From Dickeya poaceiphila (GTDB lineage Bacteria > Pseudomonadota > Gammaproteobacteria > Enterobacterales > Enterobacteriaceae): DNA of 64,000 bases. Within the stretch, counting starts at the first letter, position 1, and every line of letters begins with the position of its first letter. Below are positions 47,053-56,026 of the stretch, in pieces. The stretch spans positions 2,604,001 through 2,668,000 of the forward strand of contig NZ_CP042220.2 of the NCBI RefSeq assembly GCF_007858975.2, given 5' to 3'. The translations under genes and the position numbers were made by a program. Under the pieces are notes generated by a model. It was given only the letters and a program-made list of their open reading frames with translations. It ran no database searches and was not told the origin of the DNA.

Positions 47053-47070
47053 ATGAAGACTTGATGACAG
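47053..47070 (-). promoter_or_regulatory. Pho-box-like site before phnC
   Basis: On the minus strand CTGTCAT-CAAG-TCTTCAT: the first 7-mer is a perfect PhoB half-site and the second is degenerate, with the correct 4-bp spacing. A TTAATAAT -10 candidate follows after 11 bp, the usual layout of PhoB-dependent promoters. Confidence 0.55.
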
Positions 47071-47225
47071 CCTTGTGATTAGAAAATGAACATCGTGGTG
47101 GATTTGTCAGCAAATATTCCCATTGCTTTAGGCAGCCTTCCCCTTGCAGGCCAACGCCAACACGGTTCAGGCTGGATGACAGGCAGCCATGCCAACAGCC
47201 GCACTGACAATTTATGTAACAATCC

Positions 47226-47289
47226 ACCTATATAATGATTCACCCATATAACAACCCACCTATATAACAATCCACCTATATAACAATCC
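47226..47289. repeat. 16-bp tandem array at the 3' end of phnP
   Basis: Four units of 16 bp (plus strand ACCTATATAACAATCC) at 47226, 47242, 47258 and 47274; the last two are identical and the first two diverged, with a further degenerate unit before them. The last unit contains the final WIVI codons and the stop of phnP, so the array looks like serial duplication of that gene end into the phnP-phnC gap. Confidence 0.88.
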
Positions 47290-48025
47290 ACGCCCCATCG
47301 ACTGCGGCGCACACGCCGTTCGGCAGGGTGTTTTGCATCAGCCAGGCATCGGTTTCGTGGCTGATATGGGTCAGCCAGGTTTGTGTTGGCTGCAACCATT
47401 CACGCACCTGCAACACCGTGTTGAGGTCACTGTGATTGAGCGGCGGCTTGTCGCGTGGCGGCTGGGTGCAGTCCATCACCATATGGTCGAGCCGTTGGCC
47501 GCGCAGAAAATCCAGCGTGTCATCCGGCAGGCCGCAGGTATCCGTCAGGTAAGCCACGGTGTGACTGCCTTGTTCCAGCAGGTAACCAAAGGTAGGTTTG
47601 GAATGATTAAGCGGCAACGCCGTCACCCATAACGCCCCCATCGCTACCGCCTGAAACGGCGTCATCGCCGGCTGAAAATCCAGTCGACGCGGATGCTTGT
47701 ACAGATCGTCGCAGCCCTGTTCATCCGGCGGACCGAATACCGGAATGCGATCACCAATGCCCCAGCGCAGCGAAAACAACCCCTGCACATGGTCAACATG
47801 ATAGTGCGTCAGCAGGATGCGTCGAATCTCGTTGACACCAAAGCGCTGTTCCAGTTGCGTGACGCCCGCGTCCAGCAGCGTCGTCTCGCCATCGCATCGT
47901 ATCAACAGGCTACTCGGCCCGCGGCGAAAGCGTGGGTCCAGCCGCGCACGTTCGCAGGCCATGCACTCGCAACCGGTCAACGGCACTTGCTGCGCATCGC
48001 CGGTACCCATAAACATCAGTTCCAT
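47276..48025 (-). CDS. phnP: Cyclic ribose phosphate phosphodiesterase of the C-P lyase pathway
   Basis: 249 residues from the ATG at 48025 with GGAG eight bases before it; a much longer open frame to 48424 runs through phnN and is rejected. Metallo-beta-lactamase fold: zinc motif LLTHYHVDHVQG near residue 76 and the PhnP structural-zinc Cys cluster GCECMACERARLD near residue 18. It opens 5-phosphoribosyl-1,2-cyclic phosphate to ribose 1,5-bisphosphate for PhnN. The last codons and the stop lie in the 16-bp tandem array. Confidence 0.92.
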   Translation of the reverse strand: MELMFMGTGDAQQVPLTGCECMACERARLDPRFRRGPSSLLIRCDGETTLLDAGVTQLEQRFGVNEIRRILLTHYHVDHVQGLFSLRWGIGDRIPVFGPPDEQGCDDLYKHPRRLDFQPAMTPFQAVAMGALWVTALPLNHSKPTFGYLLEQGSHTVAYLTDTCGLPDDTLDFLRGQRLDHMVMDCTQPPRDKPPLNHSDLNTVLQVREWLQPTQTWLTHISHETDAWLMQNTLPNGVCAAVDGAWIVI

Positions 48026-48029
48026 ACCA

Positions 48030-48590
48030 TTAGCTCCGCCTTTCATGCTCTCGTTTTTCAGCCGCCAGCAGGGCGTGGAACGCCTGTAGCGTCTGCGCCA
48101 GCGGTCCATCGTTATCCAGCCGTCGGCACGTCGCCGGAACCGGCATCGCACCGGCACGTTGTAACCGCTGCGCGATTTGTGCCTCATCTTCCCGTCCACG
48201 CTGGCGTAACCGCTGCGCCAGCACCGCAGGAGACACCTGCAAACACACCGGTAATAACCGACTGCCATAACGCTGCTGTGCCTGCGGGTGGTGAGCGCGG
48301 GAACCGTTGACCACCACATCCAGTCCGGCAGATAACCACAGGTCGATTTCAATACCGACGCCGTACTGATACTGGTGCGCCTGCCAGTGCAAGGCGAACA
48401 AACCGCACTCGCGCCGACAGGCAAACTCCTGGTCGCTCAGCGCAATGTGATTTTCGCCACCGGCTTGTATTGGCCGGGTAATGTAACGGTGCGCCACCAA
48501 CAGACGGGCTGGATGCGTCTGTCGCAGCGCATCCAGCAACGTGTCTTTACCGGAGCCGGACGCACCGGTCAGCCAGATTACGCGCGCCAT
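48030..48590 (-). CDS. phnN: Ribose 1,5-bisphosphate phosphokinase
   Basis: 186 residues. P-loop GASGSGKDTLL near residue 9, guanylate-kinase-like HRYITRP near 33 and LDVVVNGSR near 90. It converts ribose 1,5-bisphosphate to PRPP, the last step of phosphonate ribose recycling. Start overlaps the phnM stop by 1 bp. Confidence 0.93.
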   Translation of the reverse strand: MARVIWLTGASGSGKDTLLDALRQTHPARLLVAHRYITRPIQAGGENHIALSDQEFACRRECGLFALHWQAHQYQYGVGIEIDLWLSAGLDVVVNGSRAHHPQAQQRYGSRLLPVCLQVSPAVLAQRLRQRGREDEAQIAQRLQRAGAMPVPATCRRLDNDGPLAQTLQAFHALLAAEKREHERRS

Positions 48591-49741
48591 CAGAACACCT
48601 GCCGCCCCTGTGCCCAGACATGACTAATCCGCACCTGACCGTGGGAGCGATGTGCCAGCACCAGATCGGCGCGCCGCCCAGCGGCAATCCGCCCCCGGTC
48701 AGTTAACCCGACCGCCTGCGCCGGATTATCACTCACCATCGCCACCGTCTGCGGCAAGGTCAACGTATTGCGTTCATCCATAGCGAGGCGAAACGCTGCA
48801 TCCAGCAGGCTGGCGGGATAATAGTCGGATGACAGAATATCCAGCAGCCCCTGCTCCGCCAGACGAGACGCCGCCACGTTGCCGGAATGGGAGCCGCCGC
48901 GCACGATATTGGGGGCGCCCATCAGCACTTTCATGCCGTGGGTGTGAGATACCTGCGCGGCTATCTCGGTGGTAGGAAATTCGGCAATCACGCAGCCTTG
49001 CGCCAGCGATTCATGCACATGCGCAGCAGTAGCGTCGTCATGACTGGCCAGCGCGATGCCGCGCTTGCGGCAGTGGGCGGCAATCGCCAGCCGGTTCGGC
49101 GTTGACCACTGTTCAGACAGTTTGCGCTGTTCGGTTTCAAACGCATCCATCTCGGCATCGTTCAGATGATATTTGCCCTGATAATACTCACGGTATTTTT
49201 CCGGCGTGGCGAACTGCCGTTGCCCCGGCGAATGGTCCATCAGCGATACCAGCGCCACTTGCGGTAGCGCCATCAACGCCTCAAATAATGGCAAGGTGGT
49301 GTCGTGCGGCAATTCACAACGTAGATGCAGCAGATGCTGCGCCCGGTTCACCCCTTGTTGCTGACTGTGAATAACCGCGTCAATCATGCGTTTCAGGTTA
49401 TCAAGCCGGTGACCGCCGTCGCGTACATCGCCTATCGCCACCGCATCCAGCACCGTGGTGATGCCGCTGGAGACAATCAGCGCATCATGGCTGCTCATTG
49501 CCGAATGCGCTGGCCACTCCACCTTCGGGCGCGGCATGAAGAACTTGTCCAGATTGTCGGTGTGCAGCTCTACCAGCCCCGGCAACAGCCAGCCCCCTTC
49601 GCCATCCAGCGCCTGCGGCAGTTGACTGGGCGAGGAGGAAAATGCCTCGATCACGCCGTCGCGCCAGGCCAGTGACCCGCTAATCACTTCATCCTGTAAC
49701 ACCAGTTGCACATTATTGATGATCTGGGTCGTCGCGCTCAT
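48590..49741 (-). CDS. phnM: Alpha-D-ribose 1-methylphosphonate 5-triphosphate diphosphatase
   Basis: 383 residues, amidohydrolase superfamily: [17 protein letters not shown] with the first metal-binding His/Asp near residue 55, [19 protein letters not shown] near 220 and a C-terminal [13 protein letters not shown] near 350. It removes pyrophosphate from the ribosyl triphosphate intermediate before PhnJ cleavage. Overlaps phnL by 4 bp. Confidence 0.93.
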   Translation of the reverse strand: MSATTQIINNVQLVLQDEVISGSLAWRDGVIEAFSSSPSQLPQALDGEGGWLLPGLVELHTDNLDKFFMPRPKVEWPAHSAMSSHDALIVSSGITTVLDAVAIGDVRDGGHRLDNLKRMIDAVIHSQQQGVNRAQHLLHLRCELPHDTTLPLFEALMALPQVALVSLMDHSPGQRQFATPEKYREYYQGKYHLNDAEMDAFETEQRKLSEQWSTPNRLAIAAHCRKRGIALASHDDATAAHVHESLAQGCVIAEFPTTEIAAQVSHTHGMKVLMGAPNIVRGGSHSGNVAASRLAEQGLLDILSSDYYPASLLDAAFRLAMDERNTLTLPQTVAMVSDNPAQAVGLTDRGRIAAGRRADLVLAHRSHGQVRISHVWAQGRQVF

Positions 49742-50439
49742 GCCGTGAGTTCCTGCGTTGCGGGTGCCATGTGATGCAAGCGGTCCGCCACGCGGGCGCG
49801 TACCTCTGCATCGTGAAAAATACCGACGACTGCCGCGCCGCGGGCGCGCGCGTCTTCAATCAACCCGACGACGGCCTCACGGTTGGCGGCGTCCAGAGAA
49901 GCGGTGGGTTCGTCCAGCAGCAGCAACGGATAGTCGGCGATAAACCCGCGGGCGATGTTGACGCGCTGCTGCTCGCCGCCGGAAAAAGTCGCGGGAGCCA
50001 GCGTCCATAACCGGCGCGGAACGTTGAGCCGGGTCAACAACTCGCTGGCACGCGCCTCACATATCGCCCGGTCTTCGCCGCGCTCCAGCAGCGGTTGCAT
50101 CACCACTTCCAGCGTCGAAATACGCGGGATCACCCGCAGAAACTGGCTGACCCAGCCGATAGTGTCGCGCCGCACCGCCAGCACCTGCCGGGCCGGCGCG
50201 GTCACCAGATCCACCCAGGTATGACGATGTCGCACCCACACCTGGCCGCTATCCGGCTGGTAGTTGGCGTACAGCGAGCGCAACAACGTGGACTTGCCGC
50301 TGCCGGAGTGACCATGCAGCACCACGCATTCACCCGCCGCTACCGTCAGACTGGCCTGATGCAACACCGGCAGCCGGGCGGCGTGCTGGTTATGCAGCAC
50401 AAAAGTTTTACTCAGATTTTCCACGCGCAGAATGGTCAT
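49738..50439 (-). CDS. phnL: C-P lyase complex ABC-type subunit PhnL
   Basis: 233 residues from the ATG at 50439 (GAAGG eight bases upstream); an in-frame ATG at 50460 has no ribosome site. ABC ATPase with Walker [10 protein letters not shown] near residue 40, [15 protein letters not shown] near 145 and [13 protein letters not shown]. Highly similar to E. coli PhnL over its whole length. It acts with the PhnGHIJK core in forming ribose 1-phosphonate triphosphate, not in transport. Confidence 0.92.
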   Translation of the reverse strand: MTILRVENLSKTFVLHNQHAARLPVLHQASLTVAAGECVVLHGHSGSGKSTLLRSLYANYQPDSGQVWVRHRHTWVDLVTAPARQVLAVRRDTIGWVSQFLRVIPRISTLEVVMQPLLERGEDRAICEARASELLTRLNVPRRLWTLAPATFSGGEQQRVNIARGFIADYPLLLLDEPTASLDAANREAVVGLIEDARARGAAVVGIFHDAEVRARVADRLHHMAPATQELTA

Positions 50440-50484
50440 GGATGTGCCTTCGGTTGTCATAGTTCATCTCATCGCCAGTTGCGT

Positions 50485-51336
50485 TTATCCCAATACCGAC
50501 GACACCAGTAACTGGGTATAAGGATGATGCGGATCATCCAGCACCCGGTCGGTCAGGCCGCTTTCCACGACCTTGCCTTCGCGCATCACCAACAGCCGGT
50601 GCGCCAGCAGACGCGCCACGCCGAGGTCATGGGTCACAATCACCACCGCCAGCCCCAGATCACGCACCAGCGTGCGCAGCAGGTCCAGCAACCGCGCCTG
50701 CACCGATACATCCAGCCCGCCGGTCGGTTCATCCATGAACACCAGCTTCGGATGAGTGACCAGATTGCGGGCTATCTGCAACCGCTGTTGCATCCCGCCG
50801 GAAAAGGTGGTGGGCAGGTCATCGAGCCGCGACAGCGGGATTTCCACATCCTGCAACCACTGCCCGGCCTGACGACGAATATCGCCGTAATGGCGAGCAC
50901 CGACCGCCATCAGCCGTTCGCCGATGTTGCCGCCCGCCGATACGCTGGGGCGCAGCCCATCCAACGGATGCTGATGCACCACTCCCCACTCGGTGCGCAG
51001 CAGGCGGCGGCGATCACTTTCGCTCATGGCGTACAGCGAGCGGCCCTGATAATCAATCTGCCCAGCCTGCGGCGTCAGTCGGGCGGAAATCGCCCGCAAC
51101 AGCGTGGTTTTGCCTGAGCCGGACTCGCCGACAATACCCAGCACCTCGCCGGGATACAGGTCGAACGACACCTCGCTGAACCCCTTGCCGGGCGCATACA
51201 GGTGGGTCAGATTGCGCACCTGCAACAGCGGTATTTCATCGTCACCGCCAGCGCCCGTGACCAGCACGCCCGTCTTATCCACGCAAGCCTGATCCACGAA
51301 AGCCTGATCCACGAAAGCCTGATCAATGTGATTCAT
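50485..51336 (-). CDS. phnK: C-P lyase complex ABC-type subunit PhnK, with repetitive N-terminal extension
   Basis: 283 residues against 252 in E. coli. After MNHIDQAF come repeats of a pentapeptide (VDQAF, VDQAC, VDKTG) and a Gly/Asp linker, before the conserved PLLQVRNLTHLYAPGKGF start at about residue 36. The rest is canonical: Walker A GESGSGKTT, FSGGMQQRLQIARNL, KLVFMDEPTGGLD. PhnK docks onto the PhnJ dimer of the core complex. The extension comes from a 15-bp DNA repeat and overlaps the phnJ end by 14 bp. Confidence 0.92.
   Translation of the reverse strand: MNHIDQAFVDQAFVDQACVDKTGVLVTGAGGDDEIPLLQVRNLTHLYAPGKGFSEVSFDLYPGEVLGIVGESGSGKTTLLRAISARLTPQAGQIDYQGRSLYAMSESDRRRLLRTEWGVVHQHPLDGLRPSVSAGGNIGERLMAVGARHYGDIRRQAGQWLQDVEIPLSRLDDLPTTFSGGMQQRLQIARNLVTHPKLVFMDEPTGGLDVSVQARLLDLLRTLVRDLGLAVVIVTHDLGVARLLAHRLLVMREGKVVESGLTDRVLDDPHHPYTQLLVSSVLG
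51278..51322. repeat. Three 15-bp tandem units at the 5' end of phnK
   Basis: TCCACGAAAGCCTGA (plus strand) repeats at 51278, 51293 and 51308, with one mismatch in the first copy. In frame, it adds five residues per unit to the PhnK N-terminus. Confidence 0.88.
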
Positions 51337-52177
51337 GGTGCCCGGCCTCCTGACGCTCGCGGCAATAATCGGTATCGGAACAGACGAACAATCGGGTTCC
51401 CTGATCGTCCATCACCACCTCGTCGAGATAGCTGTCGCGCGACCCGCACAGCGCACAGGGCTGATCCCAGCGCTGAACGCTGAACGGATGGTCGTCAAAA
51501 TCGAGGCTTTCTACATTGGTGTAAGGCGGCAGTGCATAAATGCGCTTCTCGCGCCCGGCGCCAAACAGTTGCAGCGCCGGCATCTGATGCATCTTCGGGT
51601 TGTCGAACTTGGGAATGGGTGACGGGTCCATAATGTAGCGACCGTTCACTTTCACGGGGTACGCGTAGGTGGTGGCGATATGCCCGAAGCGGGTGATATC
51701 CTCATACAGTTTCACCTGCATGATGCCGTACTCCTCCAGCGCGTGCATTTTGCGCGTTTCCGTTTCCCGTGGTTCGATAAAGCGCAGTGGTTCGGGGATC
51801 GGCACCTGATAAATCAGGATCTGGTCTTCGCGTAGCGGCGTTTCCGGGATGCGGTGGCGGGTCTGAATCAGTGTCGCCTCGACGGTACGCTCGGTAGTCG
51901 CCGCCCCACTAACCCGCTGAAAGAAGCGGCGAATCGACACCGCGTTGGTGGTGTCGTCAGCGCCTTGATCAATCACTTTCAGCACATCGTCATCACCAAT
52001 CAGGCTGGCGGTAAGCTGGATACCGCCGGTGCCCCAGCCGTAAGGCATCGGCATCTCCCGTCCGCCAAATGGCACCTGATAACCGGGGATCGCCACCGCT
52101 TTGAGAATGGCGCGCCGAATCGTGCGTTTACTTTGTTCATCCAGATAACCGGGGTTATATCCGTTCAGCGTGTTCAT
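51323..52177 (-). CDS. phnJ: Carbon-phosphorus lyase, radical SAM subunit PhnJ
   Basis: 284 residues from the ATG at 52177 with GGAGG upstream; the frame to 52270 lies inside phnI. The unusual radical-SAM cluster C-x2-C-x21-C-x5-C is exact near the C-terminus (CALC ... CSDTDYC). It cleaves the C-P bond of ribose 1-methylphosphonate 5-phosphate to methane and the cyclic phosphate. The start overlaps phnI by 23 bp. Confidence 0.95.
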   Translation of the reverse strand: MNTLNGYNPGYLDEQSKRTIRRAILKAVAIPGYQVPFGGREMPMPYGWGTGGIQLTASLIGDDDVLKVIDQGADDTTNAVSIRRFFQRVSGAATTERTVEATLIQTRHRIPETPLREDQILIYQVPIPEPLRFIEPRETETRKMHALEEYGIMQVKLYEDITRFGHIATTYAYPVKVNGRYIMDPSPIPKFDNPKMHQMPALQLFGAGREKRIYALPPYTNVESLDFDDHPFSVQRWDQPCALCGSRDSYLDEVVMDDQGTRLFVCSDTDYCRERQEAGHHESH

Positions 52178-53246
52178 CGCACTCCTCCTGCGGTGGCTGG
52201 CGTAACTGGCGCAGCAAGGCCAGTTCGGCCTGAAAATCGACGTAATGCGGTAACTTGAGGTGAGAAACAAAACCCGCCGCCTCTACGTTGTCGGCGTGCG
52301 ACAGCACAAACTCTTCGTCCTGCGCCGGGCTGCCGACCGGCTCCTGATAGTCCGACGCTTGCAACGCCCGGTCCACCAGCGCCATCGCCATCGCCTTACG
52401 TTCGGCCCGGCCAAACACCAACCCGTAGCCACGAGTAAAATGCGGCGGTTCCGCCTCCGGCACGGTAAAGCCGTTGACCATTTCACATTCGGTCAGCAGG
52501 ATGTCGCCAATCTCCAGCGTAAACCCCAGTTCTTCCGGCTCAATTTCCACCGTGACGTAACCGGTACGAATCTCACCGGCAAACGGATGGGTGCGGCCAT
52601 AACCACGCTGGGTGGAATAGCCCAGCGCCAGCAGGAAGCCTTCATCACCACGCGCCAGTTGCTGCAACCGGGCGCTGCGCGGCATCGGGTACACAGGCGG
52701 ATCACGGGTGATATCCAATGGCTCGCAGCCGTCGTCCTGCTCAGTCGCCGCCAACCCCTCCGCCGTCATCATGGCGAACATGTGCGGACAGTGCGCCGCC
52801 AGTGGTTTCTCAGCCGTTGGCGCGACTGGCTGCTCGCCTTCCGCCAGCAGCGCAAAATCCAGCAACCGGTGGGTATAGTCATAGGTCGGGCCGAGCACCT
52901 GCCCGCCGGGCAGATCCTTGTACACAGCTGAAATACGCCGCTCCAGTTGCATCCGCCCGGTATCCAGCGGCAGGCTGTCCGCCAGCCGGGGCAGCGTGGT
53001 ACGATAGGCCCGCAGCAAAAAAATCGCCTCCACCAGGTCGCCGCTGGCTTGCTTTATCGCCAGCGCCGCCAGTTCCCGGTCATAAATACCGCCTTCGGTC
53101 ATCACCCGGTCTACCGCCAACCCCAGTTGCTGTTCAATCTGCTCTGCCTTCACCTCCGCCAGCCGGGTATCGCCGCGCCGCAGATTGGCCTGTAACTGAT
53201 GGGCCGCCTCAATGGCTTTCTCCCCCCCTTTCACTGCGACATACAT
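52155..53246 (-). CDS. phnI: C-P lyase core subunit, nucleosidase PhnI
   Basis: 363 residues (E. coli 354). MYVAVKGGEKAIEAAHQL at the start, RAYRTTLPRLADSLPLDT near 130, SARLQQLARGDEGFLLALGY near 195 and TRGYGLVFGRAERKAMAMAL near 285 match the family. PhnI with PhnGHL swaps adenine of ATP for the phosphonate. ATG at 53246 with GGAGG eight bases upstream overlaps the phnH stop (TGATG). Confidence 0.94.
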   Translation of the reverse strand: MYVAVKGGEKAIEAAHQLQANLRRGDTRLAEVKAEQIEQQLGLAVDRVMTEGGIYDRELAALAIKQASGDLVEAIFLLRAYRTTLPRLADSLPLDTGRMQLERRISAVYKDLPGGQVLGPTYDYTHRLLDFALLAEGEQPVAPTAEKPLAAHCPHMFAMMTAEGLAATEQDDGCEPLDITRDPPVYPMPRSARLQQLARGDEGFLLALGYSTQRGYGRTHPFAGEIRTGYVTVEIEPEELGFTLEIGDILLTECEMVNGFTVPEAEPPHFTRGYGLVFGRAERKAMAMALVDRALQASDYQEPVGSPAQDEEFVLSHADNVEAAGFVSHLKLPHYVDFQAELALLRQLRQPPQEECDEHAERI

Positions 53247-53821
53247 CAGCACACCTCCACATGGGTGGTACGCGGCAGCGCCATCAGCGTGCTGCCGCAG
53301 GTAAACATGAAATCCAGCCCGGCGGGAAACGGATGCGGGCGATGTTCCAGATAATTCAGCACGCTGTCGGGTAACTGCGGCGCAATCATACGCGCTTCGG
53401 CAATACCCGGCCCGGTCAGGCGCAATGCGCGACCACCGCCCAGTGTGGGCACTTCCAGCACCAGCGTCGTGCTGTTTTCCGGCGCGATGTCGTCGCCAGC
53501 GGCAAATCCTTCCAGCGACAGCTCCCGGCTGACCGGCAACAAGGCGAATGCCGCCGCCTCACGCGCCACCAGCTTCACACCAGTGTGAAAACGCAGGTTG
53601 GACAACAACGTTTCCTGCGACAAAGCCGGGTCGAGCCATAACGGCGTTTCACGGTCCATCAGCGTTAACACCACGGCAGTAGCGGAAGACGATAAACCGT
53701 CCCAGCCATTGCCATGGTCCAGCGATACCACCACACCCGGCTCGCTCATCGCTTTCAGAATGCGGCGAAAAGCGTACTGCGCATCACGCCACGGATGGGA
53801 AAATCCGGCCAGTAACGTCAT
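53246..53821 (-). CDS. phnH: C-P lyase core subunit PhnH
   Basis: 191 residues. MTLLAGFSHPWRDAQYAFRR and IL-x-AMSEPG at the start, and PFPAGLDFMFTCGSTLMALPRTT near the end, are diagnostic of PhnH. Structural member of the PhnG2H2I2J2 core; it has a PLP-transferase-like fold without the cofactor. Overlaps phnG by 4 bp. Confidence 0.94.
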   Translation of the reverse strand: MTLLAGFSHPWRDAQYAFRRILKAMSEPGVVVSLDHGNGWDGLSSSATAVVLTLMDRETPLWLDPALSQETLLSNLRFHTGVKLVAREAAAFALLPVSRELSLEGFAAGDDIAPENSTTLVLEVPTLGGGRALRLTGPGIAEARMIAPQLPDSVLNYLEHRPHPFPAGLDFMFTCGSTLMALPRTTHVEVC

Positions 53822-54267
53822 GCGTTATCTCCCCGCACCAGCGTAAAGAAATCGACCTTGCTACTGGCTATCTCACACGCCCGTTGCTGACGCAATTCAT
53901 CACGGGTCGCGGCCAGCGGCACGATCAGTTGTTGGTAGACAGCGCTTTGCACACCTTGTTGTTGCAGCAAAGCGTCGATCAGCGCACACAGTTCGGCGTG
54001 AGACTTGTTGCGACCGGTGATGTAGCTGTAGCCGCAGGTGCCATCGTCCAGCCGAACTACTGCACGGGTGACGGTCACATCGCCCAGTACAAAGCGATTA
54101 CCGGTCGCACCCATGCGCGCCTGTAAGCGGGCCAACCCGATTTCCGGGGCGCGTAGCAACTGCCAGGACGGCTGCAACTCCAGCGACAGCCAGTGACGCC
54201 GCAGTTGCTCTGCATCGCTATGCGCCAGTACCGACAGCCAGTACTGCCGTGGGGTGTGGGTTGTCAT
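53818..54267 (-). CDS. phnG: C-P lyase core subunit PhnG
   Basis: 149 residues. Family segments ARQ-like RQYWLSVLAHSDAEQL, GLARLQARMGATGNRF and GTCGYSYITGRNKSHAELCA are visible. It binds PhnI in the core complex. It starts immediately after the phnF stop codon. Confidence 0.93.
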   Translation of the reverse strand: MTTHTPRQYWLSVLAHSDAEQLRRHWLSLELQPSWQLLRAPEIGLARLQARMGATGNRFVLGDVTVTRAVVRLDDGTCGYSYITGRNKSHAELCALIDALLQQQGVQSAVYQQLIVPLAATRDELRQQRACEIASSKVDFFTLVRGDNA

Positions 54268-54987
54268 TCAGTGCTCCATGGTCAGTTCGATCATGTCGGC
54301 CCGCGCCAGACTGACGGAGTACTCCGCCACCCGGTCGCTGCCGTTACAGGTATTGAGCGTGCGGATACACATCAACGGGGTTTGCCGCGCCACTTCCAGC
54401 AGTTGCGCTTCTTTCGCCTGCGATGCACGGGCGCTGATGCGGGTCTGGCGGCGGGTCAACGCTTGCTGTAGCTCACGCGACAGAAAATCATGCAGCGACC
54501 CGCTGGTGAAACGCTGCAACGCCGGCCACCAGTTGAGTTCCGGCAGGTAGTGATCGATTAGCGACACCGGCACGCCGTTAACCCGGCGCAGCGTGCGCAG
54601 ATGAATCACCTCGTCGCCCTCTTTCCGCCCCAATGCCGCCGCGACCCCGGCGTTAGCCGGGCGCAGCACCGCCAGCAAGCGCTCGCTGGTGGGGTGACTG
54701 CCCTGTTCCAGCAGGTTCTGACTGAAACGCGCCTGTGCATGTAGCGGGTAATCATAAGGTCGCATCAACACCAGAATGCCGACACCGTGCCGACGCTGTA
54801 CCAACCCTTTATTCACTAACTCGTCCACCGCCCGGCGCAGCGTATGGCGATTGACGTCATAACGCGCCGCGAGTTGCTGTTCAGACGGCAGGTAATCGCC
54901 ACAGCGATACACCGTGCGCAGCTCTTCTTCCAACCGGGCAGCGATAACCTGATACACAGTGGTAGGATGTCTAGATAACCTGTCCAT
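54268..54987 (-). CDS. phnF: GntR/HutC-family phosphonate regulator
   Basis: 239 residues: winged helix N-terminus (LPSEQQLAARYDVNRHTLRRAVDELVNKGLVQRRHG, residues about 33-68) and a UTRA ligand-binding domain (KEGDEVIHLRTLRRVNGVPVSLIDHYLPE). It heads the C-P lyase gene string; in E. coli phnF sits within it after phnE. It probably represses the operon. A TGTCTAGATA sequence inside its own first codons (54966-54975) resembles a short palindromic operator, low confidence. Confidence 0.9.
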   Translation of the reverse strand: MDRLSRHPTTVYQVIAARLEEELRTVYRCGDYLPSEQQLAARYDVNRHTLRRAVDELVNKGLVQRRHGVGILVLMRPYDYPLHAQARFSQNLLEQGSHPTSERLLAVLRPANAGVAAALGRKEGDEVIHLRTLRRVNGVPVSLIDHYLPELNWWPALQRFTSGSLHDFLSRELQQALTRRQTRISARASQAKEAQLLEVARQTPLMCIRTLNTCNGSDRVAEYSVSLARADMIELTMEH

Positions 54988-55404
54988 AAAAAACTCCTGC
55001 TCGCAGGTTCAACTCCGCATCCCAACTGGCACACGGATTTTGCTTAACCCCGACACGCAACCAGACAATGCATCGATTCAGTCAGGGGAATAGCGGCTAT
55101 GTTGACAGGACGGTGTGACAAACTGGCGAAGCGTGGATGACGAAATAGTGAAGAAAAAAGGACAGGCAGTGAGGCGGGTTGAGTTAATATTTTAGATCTT
55201 TTTTTGATTTCAATAGTAACGGGAAGGCAATAATAAAAATGAATAATATTGTGAGTAGTCAAATTGACATGACTGATCTCAGTATAAACAGAAAAATATA
55301 AAACACCCCTATAATATAAAGAGTAAAAAAAACCTTTTCATTAAACAGGAATACCAACACAGTGCTTCTGGTAAAATCCTGCAGGAATAATTAATTTACA
55401 ACCT
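54988..55404. other. AT-rich gap upstream of phnF
   Basis: About 420 bp without a gene; GC falls sharply beyond 55140. On the minus strand TTGTCAC-N6-CTGTCAA (plus coordinates 55102-55121) looks like two PhoB half-sites, but start-to-start spacing is 13 bp instead of 11, so it is a weak Pho box candidate for phnF. Nothing else was recognised. Confidence 0.4.
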
Positions 55405-55439
55405 GTTTATTCACCCCTTTTGACAAGGGGTGAATAAAC
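55405..55439. terminator. Long perfect hairpin after ridA
   Basis: 15-bp perfect arms GTTTATTCACCCCTT / AAGGGGTGAATAAAC with a 5-base loop, starting 10 bp after the ridA stop. No long T-tract follows on the minus strand, so it may act as a terminator or as a 3' stabiliser. Confidence 0.6.
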
Positions 55440-55449
55440 GATTTATCAA

Positions 55450-55842
55450 TCAGGATTTATTTTCAATATACGCAACGACCTCCACTTCAACTAAAGCTCC
55501 CATTGGCAGTTTTGCGGCTTGAATACAGGAGCGGGCTGGTGCAGTGTCCGTACCAAAAAAATCTTCATAGATCTTATTAAAATCTGAAAAATGAGCCATA
55601 TCCGACAAGAAACAGGTGGTTTTAATCACATTACCCATCGTCGAGCCACACTTCTCAAGGATTGACTGAACGTTTTTGAGTGATTGTGCAGTCTGCTCTT
55701 TAATTCCTCCATCTGGAAATTTCATTGTTACCGGGTCCAGAGGAAGTTGGCCGGAAGTGAAAATAAGATCCCCAAACTGGATAGCCTGAGAGTAAGGGCC
55801 GATTGCTGCGGGGGCCAGCTCAGTATTAATTTTTGATTTCAT
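55450..55842 (-). CDS. RidA/YjgF-family enamine/imine deaminase
   Basis: 130 residues, the usual Rid length. Family motifs: APAAIGPYSQAI near residue 10, FTSGQLPLDP near 30, NVIKTTCFLSDMAHFSDFNKIY near 80, and the Arg of PARSCIQAAKLPMGALVEVEVVA (R105-equivalent), which binds the substrate carboxylate in active RidA. It would hydrolyse reactive 2-aminoacrylate-type enamines released by PLP enzymes. The PLP lyase upstream in the same string is a likely source. AT-rich codon use, unlike the flanking phn and pat genes. Confidence 0.88.
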   Translation of the reverse strand: MKSKINTELAPAAIGPYSQAIQFGDLIFTSGQLPLDPVTMKFPDGGIKEQTAQSLKNVQSILEKCGSTMGNVIKTTCFLSDMAHFSDFNKIYEDFFGTDTAPARSCIQAAKLPMGALVEVEVVAYIENKS

Positions 55843-56026
55843 AGAGACACCTATCTGTTACTTTGTTTTTTACAAAAAATGTCTATGCCTGATGTATTCA
55901 GATAAATAGTTATCATCATTAAAGATGAATCGATATAATATAGAACGATATTATCGCCCATTAAAAACCGTTATTATCATCACGTTGTAAAGAAAAGAGT
56001 CGTTATATAAGTATGATGCGCTGCAA

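Noticed and set aside
48026-48424. Extended PhnP frame
   Set aside because: It lies within phnN in another frame; the MELMFMGTGD start fits PhnP and has GGAG upstream.
55102-55121. Pho box for phnF
   Set aside because: Both half-sites look good, but their spacing is 13 bp, not 11, so it was kept only as a weak candidate in the gap description.
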